A DNA stretch of 64,000 nucleotides from the NCBI GenBank assembly GCA_963932465.1, contig OZ010795.1, positions 478,010,806 to 478,074,805 on the forward strand. The letters are read 5' to 3'. The stretch's first letter is position 1. Each line of letters starts with the position of its first letter. Made by a program: the position numbers and the translations under genes. Below the pieces are notes generated by a model, which saw only the letters and a program-made list of their open reading frames with translations, made no database searches and was not told the origin of the DNA. Shown here one piece after another: positions 57,283-64,000 of this stretch. Source of the DNA: Maratus speciosus (Eukaryota; Arthropoda; Arachnida; Araneae; Salticidae).

Positions 57283-59530
57283 GGGGAGACTGGGGACGGT
57301 TTATTAAGATTTTACAAAATGATTTTTTTTTTTTTAATAGTGAATCTAGAATAAGGTTACATATATATTTTATTCGTTATACAATCGGTTATCAAAATAA
57401 AATTGCGACATAATTGAAGCATATAAGAAACTTGAAAAATGATTGGTTCTAAGCATGAGAAAAGAATGGGTTAAGTTTCCCCACATATAAGGCTTAACTC
57501 AATATATGGGAGGCTTGACCCACTTTACTCTACATTGAGATATTTGTGAAGGGAATTAAAATCAGTTTTTAAAAAGGCTGAATAACTTTATGCTATATGG
57601 TTTAGTTATTATTAAAAATGTTTGGGGAAATTGTCATATGACCTGCTTAGACGGAATTCAAGGTAAAGTAGAAAAATTCCGTTTTAAATACATTTTTTTG
57701 TGACACTCCATCTGGCAACACTAGTTGCCGCATAGTTTGGCTTCATCTCATTGTGTTTATTTTGTCTACATACCCTCCAAAAGTGTTTTGATCAATTATA
57801 TGTTCTTTTGCAGAGACAGGAACATTTAACATTTCTTAAGGCTGCTGCTTTCATCCTTTCTAGTCTATTCCATTCTTTCTATTAACCTACTATGAGTTAA
57901 TAGAAAGAATAACCTACTACTATTAAATTAAATAAAACTTCTTATCAACTTTCAATTTTATATTTCATTAAATTTTTTCTTGTTTCTATAAATATTTTTC
58001 ACATCTTTCTTTAAACAATTTTCAACATTTTTTTTTTTTTTTATCACTCTATTTTACTGTCGCTTTACAGAATAAATTTACATTATTTTAGAAATGTAAC
58101 CATTAACCCTCCATTATGTACATTGTATAATAAAATGATTTTCCAAAACACTTAATTAAGGAGCTTTGACCATCTGGCCAAACCTCCCTCACATTGATTG
58201 GGTCAACCCTCCCCACATAGTTACTTATTAAAGTACAGCACATGATTATGTTTAGTCTAATTTACTGTACAATCTTTAAGTCTGGAATGAAAGCTCGATA
58301 TTTCTGCATTACTTAAAATCTACTTACTTAAATTTGTATGATATATTTTATCTGAGAAAATCTTTCAAAATGACTTTCAAAATACATTTTTTAAGCTGAA
58401 AACTCTTCACAATTTATTTAACCACACTTTTTTTCAATTAGCTGCATAAAACAAAGACCTTTTTAACACTTTCCAACAAAGTTGAAAAGTGTTTATGACT
58501 TTGGTTTTTCTGTCCGCGCTCTAACTCTCCTAAATATACTCGGATCGTTCTGAAATTTTCGGATGTTAGTGACCCCTACCATAGCAGGATCCCTATTTCA
58601 AATGAAGTTTGTAGCATGCTTAGTTCATTTACAGGGGCAGACAAAGTTTTTCCCTTACATTACGGCCAATGGGAAAAAATCGTTTCAAACGATTTTTAAT
58701 GGTGTTATGCTCTTTCAAACATAATAAAATTGATATGCATTAGTGATGTCCTCTAAAATATGCATTCTGTAGAACATTCGGTACAAAGAATAGTTATTAT
58801 TAATTTACAGGGCCACACAAAGGAATTCCGTTATATAATCGTATAGGAGTGGAATTGTTTGCGGCGTACTTTAATTTTGTTAAACTATTTCATATATAGA
58901 AATTGATATACGTCTCCGAACTATAGTATAAATTACTTCATGTATAATACGAGGTGCAAAGCATTTACAGGGGCACACAAAAGATTTCAAGTACTATATT
59001 GTATTCGAATTACTGTATATTAGCGATGCTTGCTGGAAATTCAGTTTTAATTATGATATGGTCTTTTATATTTCACTATATTTATGCATACTATATGGTG
59101 TGTGTAAAAGCTATAATTCATATACAGGGCTACATAAAAAAATTCGTAAGGGTTACTGGGTATCCATTATATAGTATATATATCAACCCACTGATCCAAT
59201 ACAGGGCTCTTCAAAAGAATTGGAATACATATTTGGATATGGACGGTAACTGCTGAAATCAGTTTTTCAAATGTTTTATGCGTTTTCTAAAATGTTTACT
59301 TAGTTATCTTATTTACCTTATTTCCCTAAATAAGTAACGATTTTGTTAAAGCATTCAGTAAGTGTTGGAAAGTGTGTCATAATCTATGCTTAACGCATGA
59401 TTTTCCTTTCTTGTTTTAGCATTTCAGTAGCTTTGGTTGCCACATATTGGCAAACTCCGAAATTCTTTTAAATATGAAAACTGAAGTGTGGGTTAAACCT
59501 CCCCTATGGTCAACACTTCCCTGTCTCCCC
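57283..59530. mobile_element. GGGGAGAC inverted-repeat element, 2.25 kb
   Basis: The left end GGGGAGACTGGGGACGG and the inverted right end GGGGAGACAGGGAAGTG are flanked by TA (57281-57282, 59531-59532). Subterminal sequence repeats the theme: gggaggcttgaccca (57509), ccaaacctccctcac (58178) and accataggggaggttt inverted near 59500. No transposase is seen. The middle holds a tandem array (58480-59245). Confidence 0.55.
58480..59245. repeat. ~160-bp imperfect tandem repeat
   Basis: Words of the form tttacaggggcacacaaa occur at about 58628, 58804, 58965 and 59121, with a last partial (acagggctcttcaaaag) at 59201. The block opens with a hairpin (cactttccaacaaagttgaa, 58469-58491). The 100-codon frame at 58954-59256 is repeat-derived. 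Confidence 0.65.
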
Positions 59531-59532
59531 TA

Positions 59533-61030
59533 TATCTTCAAATTTCTATAAATGTTTTTAGAAGATAATTTGTTTTAATTATTAATGTATTTCTCATAGC
59601 AAGTAATTGAAATTATGGAAATAGCATCTTTGGTGAAAAAATAACTTATACACAATGAAACTCTATTAATTAATTATTCGACTAAATATCACAATATACC
59701 TTAATTAGTACTGATCGTTATTACTTTTGATTTATTTCTATAAAAGCTGTAAAATTCTTGAACAAGAAATGAAAGACTATAAAACCAAATGAAAGAATGC
59801 GTTTAAAAATCTTCTATTTCTAAACATCGAAAAGAAATACCTGAGTCTGTAATTTTAACGAGTTTTTTTTTTTTAATTAAATCTGCCTTTCTAAATTTCT
59901 AAATTCAGATTTAAAAATTTTCAATACATATAAAAAATTAGACGATTTAAACTTAAAGTAATTGAACGAGAATTCTCTGAGGCATAGAATATCACGCTTC
60001 ATCGAATGTTTATAATATACTAATTTTAATTTTATAAAAATCCAAGTTAGATAACAGCAATTTGCTTTAATGCTTGTAAAAATTAAATTAAAAGTACTGC
60101 TAGGAAACTTTACCAATAAATATATAAATGTGAGATTCAAAACATTAAAAAACAAATGCCTTAAAATAAAGATGTGTAAGACTTAACATTATTAATACAT
60201 AAAGTATAATTAGAAAACGCTCAAGTATTAAAAGGAAATTATTCAGATTAAAAGCCTACTTTTTCTGACAAAAGCGGAAAATGGTTAACTTTCCTATATA
60301 AATTCTACACAGTTTTTTTTTTTCTAATGCAAGTAATTGCCTGATGTTAGCTAATCAAAACAATATTATACGGATGGATTTAAAGCCATACAAACTTGCA
60401 TCAGTGCTGGATTATATTGACAATAAAATAAAACGCTTTATTTAAAAACTACATACAGAAAAAAAAAATAATAATAATAAAAAAAAAAAAAATTCATCTT
60501 TTTTCTTTGGTAATCGGTATCCAAGTACAAATCAAACTTCATATAAAATAAAATATACCAAAATATTATTTTCGATGAATTCTGAGAAGTAGATTTTTCT
60601 GACACTTTATAACGTAATTGAAAATTGATTAATAAGATCGCAACAAACACAGAACTTGCGGGGTATTGATGCCTTCATTGGCCTTGTCCTAAAGTGTTCG
60701 ATGGTGACCCACTATCTTTTGCCTTAACGGCATTCACCAAAAAAGTGCCACACCGGCCACAAAGAAGCCGCATTACACTTGGCCGTAAATATATGAAGAT
60801 TCCCACAATCATGCCACTAACTTTTTACCGAAAATGCTAGATAGCCTCAAACTGGCCTCATTTATTCCTTTAATAGCCACTAAAAATAATAGATAGACAA
60901 AAGCTCGCCCTGTTCCAGTCATTTGCGTTTGCAAGAATTAAATTTAGAGCAAATCTGCCCACCAAAAAGACTTTTACGGTTTCATTTAAACATAAAATAG
61001 CTGAAAGCCTGCCACTGTCATGCCATACAT
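59533..61030. other. AT-rich, no gene; one GC-richer patch
   Basis: A moderately GC-rich patch lies at 60660-60920 with no recognisable domain in either strand. A-rich runs occur at 60461-60491. Confidence 0.4.
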
Positions 61031-61032
61031 AT

Positions 61033-61875
61033 CATTTAAGCATAAATTCAAAATTTGTTGTGTAAAAAATACTTTTTGAAAAATTGTTTAAATGATAAAG
61101 TGTTTTCACATGTAAAACTAATATAATAATAATCATTTGATACACTTAAAAAATTGAAAATTATTTATCTTGAATTTTTTTTTTTTATTTCCAAAATACA
61201 ATACTTGACATAGTGAATTTATTAGTTTTCTTATTTATTCCATTATGCTTTTAAAAATGTATATGTAATATCATTTTTAAATAGTTGCATTTCATATACA
61301 TTTTAAAAATAATAATTGAAAAAATAAAATAATTAATTAATTCAATATGCATTGCATTTTGAAAATCTTCGAAATAGTTCAAGATAAGCAAATTTATAAT
61401 TTTTTTTGAAAAATGTACATAAATGATTATTAATATATTGTATTTCATGCAAAAACACTTAATCATTAAAACAAACTTCCAATAAATATTTTTGTCAAAT
61501 GTAAGTAAGCGCGAGTAATAAGCCAAAATTATGTACACTAATAAATCTTATCTTTTTGTATCCCGAATTTATGGGTTGAATGGTTGGACAACTTACGGAA
61601 TCGCGACATAGAGGGAACACGTGCTATCGCAAAAATGTAGGGCGCGTTACATAATTACTTATTTATATTCGATGAATTTATCCATTTTTCATATGCATTG
61701 TATTTGTAATTTTCTATTATACATTCTGATGACGTCTCAGTAAAAGAGTTGATACATGCCAATATAGATTTTTAATTTACTTTTAATGTGTTTTTATAAC
61801 GTTTTCTAAGCAAATAAATATTTTAATATTGTGATAAGTATTTTTTATACAACAAATTTTGAATTTGTGCTTAAA
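61033..61875. repeat. Inverted repeat, ~42-bp arms 760 bp apart
   Basis: aagcataaattcaaaatttg at 61039 and its continuation ttgtgtaaaaaatactt recur inverted at 61832-61872 with few mismatches. It may be the ends of a DNA element; no target duplication was identified. The interior is very AT-rich. Confidence 0.55.
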
Positions 61876-62125
61876 TAATTTATATAATCTTTATATCTCA
61901 TAATGATCTATTATGTGTTTTATATTAAAAGAGAATCTGTTTGTTAATATATATTTTTTTTCCTTTCGTTTCATATAGTTTTTACACTTATTGATAAGCC
62001 TGTTACCAATGTTACCTGTGTTTATTTATTAAAGAAAATCAGAATCTGAAACACAACGAGTATGTTGCACCGTTTAAATATTTTAAAATTTTACATTTAG
62101 ATTTCTCTCTCACAGATTAAGAGGC
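61876..62125. other. AT-rich, no recognisable feature
   Basis: Nothing supportable. Confidence 0.4.
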
Positions 62126-62127
62126 TA

Positions 62128-62457
62128 CATCACTCACGCAAAACCCATTGCTCTCTAATGTTAATCCTAAGTACGAAATCTTTAAAAATATCTCGGTTGA
62201 ATATTAATATTTTATAATACACTTTTTGCTTTGGATAGCTGAGGTCAATCTCCACAAAGACAAGTTTCTTCACTAGGATGCTTTTGCCTGTAAAGAAAAT
62301 TGAAACAGTTAAAAAGGTCTTTTTAGAAACGGATCATAGATATCCAATGCAAAAAAAAATAAATACATTTGAAAATGTTGAAATGTGAATAAAATATTTA
62401 AAATAATTTCTTCCACAGGATTAATATTAGCAAGCAGATGTTTTCGCGTGAGTGATT
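62128..62457. mobile_element. TA-flanked MITE, 330 bp
   Basis: The left end CATCACTCACGCAAAACCCA and the inverted right end AATCACTCACGCGAAAACAT match imperfectly for about 34 bp, both arms finishing in a GCT..CTAAT-type word. TA dinucleotides flank it (62126-62127, 62458-62459). It is non-coding and looks Tc1/mariner-type. Confidence 0.7.
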
Positions 62458-62459
62458 TA

Positions 62460-62912
62460 GTACCAATAGTTAAACATTACAAAAATATGTTACTTTAAAT
62501 TTTAGAAATCGCTGAAACTTATTTGCAGTAATTTGAAATTTCATCACCATTTTAACGATTTTCTCTAAAAAAAGTATATTTATCTTTAACAATAAAAAAA
62601 AAACTTTATTTAAACTATTCAAGCTTTCGCAATATTTATTACTACATGCATGATCAGAAAAAGACAATCATTACTTCGAAAAGGTGATAAAATTACAAAC
62701 TTTGAGAGGCAAATTGGTAAAGTACCCTCACTATTTCGTAATTTACATAAAATTTTAATGTGATGAAGAATAGGTGAATTACGCAATACATATTAAATAA
62801 TATATTACATTTACTAAAATTTGAATGTATGAATATTTTACACTCTACAACAGTTTAATATCAAATGATGCAAAAGAAATATCAGATTACAATCACTTTA
62901 ATAAGTATACAT
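62460..62912. other. AT-rich, no recognisable feature
   Basis: If 62933-63194 is an exon, this would be the start of its intron. Nothing else seen. Confidence 0.4.
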
Positions 62913-62932
62913 AACACTTATACTAGACTTAC

Positions 62933-63194
62933 TAATGTGACTAGATTTACTAATGTGGATCCTGTTAAGAACCATCCCTTGCGGTCGCTGAATAAAAACT
63001 AAACTCAAACAGGTAAATAATACCACAAACAAAGCAAGATTAAAAGTAGTACGTGGCGAAATTCTTAGAAATAGCTCTGACCATGACGAGTCTCCCTCCC
63101 ATTTACTCGATGTCTTTGCCAAATGTTTTTTAGAGGGAATATTTGTATGTATTATTTGAATTTTTTCTCTCTGTTTTTGAAAGATAATTTCCAT
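62933..63194 (-). CDS. Candidate host-gene first coding exon (type II membrane protein N-terminus)
   Basis: An open frame starts at ATG 63194 in a good context (A at -3, G at +4). It encodes a basic, polar N-terminus of about 50 residues (MEIIFQKQREKIQ..., then SKWEGDSSWSELF), a hydrophobic stretch at residues 51-68 (FNLALFVVLFTCLSLVFI), then QRPQGMVLN. After 87 codons plus one base a consensus donor GTAAGT follows (minus strand, 62932-62927). The unspliced frame continues to a stop at 62898. Base composition is more balanced than around it and I see no repetition. A short cytoplasmic tail plus a single membrane anchor would suit a Golgi enzyme or other type II protein, but no family is recognisable. 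No second exon was found downstream in the window. Confidence 0.35.
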
Positions 63195-64000
63195 TTTCTT
63201 TTGTAAAATTTTACCATATTATGAGGGTGTGTGTGTGGGGGGGGGGGGGGAAATATAATATTAAAATTATTTTAATAATCAAAATTTTATAAAATAAATG
63301 GTTTCACTGGGTTCATTATTATTTTCTTAAGAAATTAAATAACTTCTTATAAAAATAAATATAGTAATACGAAATAAATATGATTTATATCTTATAAAAT
63401 ATTGATAATAAATATATTGTAAGATCTAATCTATATTTATTAAAACAATTTCATACAGCGTTCGTTTTCATAAAACATATCGTTAAACTTTTAAGCGGTT
63501 CTCAAATCCCCTGTGCAAGGATGCGAAACGGTCTGACAAAATTTTAGACACATTTTTAAACGTAAAGGCATAAAATTGGCAAGCCTGACTAATGCAGCGA
63601 TTTGGAATTGTAATGAATTTATAATTTTCTGATAAATAAATTATGTATCAATATAAGCGTTTGTGGTCACGTGGCAACCGCTTTTACTAATGTCTCGGGG
63701 TGTCGCGTTTAAAAAATCGGTTCAAAACGCTCACTTTAAGTGTATTTTCTGAACGAATTTTTGCATTTAGCAAAAAATGGAAAAGTTTTTCTATTACATA
63801 GTTTCTGAGTAACAGCACTTGCCATTTCATGTGTTTCCGAGAAAAAAAATGAATTTAAATACGTGTATATATATATATTAAAGTAAATATGTGTTATATA
63901 TGATAAAACCAATGTTGATTTTCATGTGTCTGACATTGAGGTAACTAATTTTATATATATGGAAAATAATATATGACTTTGTCTATATTTTTTATTAGTA
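63195..64000. other. Right edge, no supported gene
   Basis: It contains GT dinucleotides leading into a G15 run (63237-63251) and a GC-richer patch at about 63480-63740 with no recognisable feature. If the minus-strand exon is real, its promoter or 5'UTR would lie here or beyond the edge. Confidence 0.4.

Overview
The window looks like a piece of a large, AT-rich, repeat-laden arthropod nuclear genome. Long AT-rich tracts are broken by Tc1/mariner-type DNA transposons, non-LTR retrotransposons (LINEs) with arthropod-style zinc-knuckle gag proteins, tRNA-derived SINEs, and many tandem-repeat arrays. The transposon families remind me of spider and insect genomes, but the species cannot be fixed by eye. 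Nothing suggests a microbe, organelle or virus. Almost every coding sequence I can recognise belongs to a mobile element and most are broken. The one candidate host exon is at about 62.93-63.19 kb on the minus strand: it has an N-terminal membrane segment and a GTAAGT donor, and I do not recognise the protein.

Layout. 0-2 kb: ~305-bp tandem repeat. 2.1-3.2 kb: small inverted-repeat elements with 8-bp target duplications, one nested in another. 3.7-4.5 kb: possible Helitron end and a decayed LINE reverse transcriptase (minus). 4.6-7.0 kb: three ~540-bp direct repeats, into which a 253-bp SINE and a 553-bp TA-flanked element have inserted. 7.0-8.9 kb: TTAA-flanked element, SINE pieces, hairpins. 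10.2-11.4 kb: dispersed repeat. 12.6-17.8 kb: ~272-bp tandem repeat carrying a 1-kb inverted-repeat element, plus two 1.5-kb copies of a family with GGGTCATTCC ends and 4-bp target duplications. 18.0-18.6 kb: deleted transposon with a transposase tail. 19.0-25.8 kb: ~400-bp satellite split by LINE A. 27.4-29.0 kb: palindromic Tc1-like element with two opposed half-transposases. 30.0-30.5 kb: inverted SINE pair. 31.6-33.2 kb: mariner remnant with a duplicated tail. 33.3-35.5 kb: LINE B (minus). 35.8-44.5 kb: a palindromic Tc1-like MITE split by 7.8-kb LINE C, which has a gag-like ORF1 but no ORF2. 46.6-52 kb: two large tandem-repeat blocks. 53.3-54.8 kb: frameshifted DDE transposase. 57.3-59.5 kb: inverted-repeat element. 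62.1-62.5 kb: TA-flanked MITE.

The window's main value is as a record of insertions. At least ten elements have readable target-site duplications, and several sit in tandem repeats or palindromes whose sister copy preserves the empty site, so their boundaries can be fixed to the base. The most unusual items are LINE C (long non-coding 5' part, ORF1 only, cleanly bounded), the head-to-head Tc1 palindrome, the GGGTCATTCC family, and possible co-varying hairpins in the 3'UTR of LINE A.
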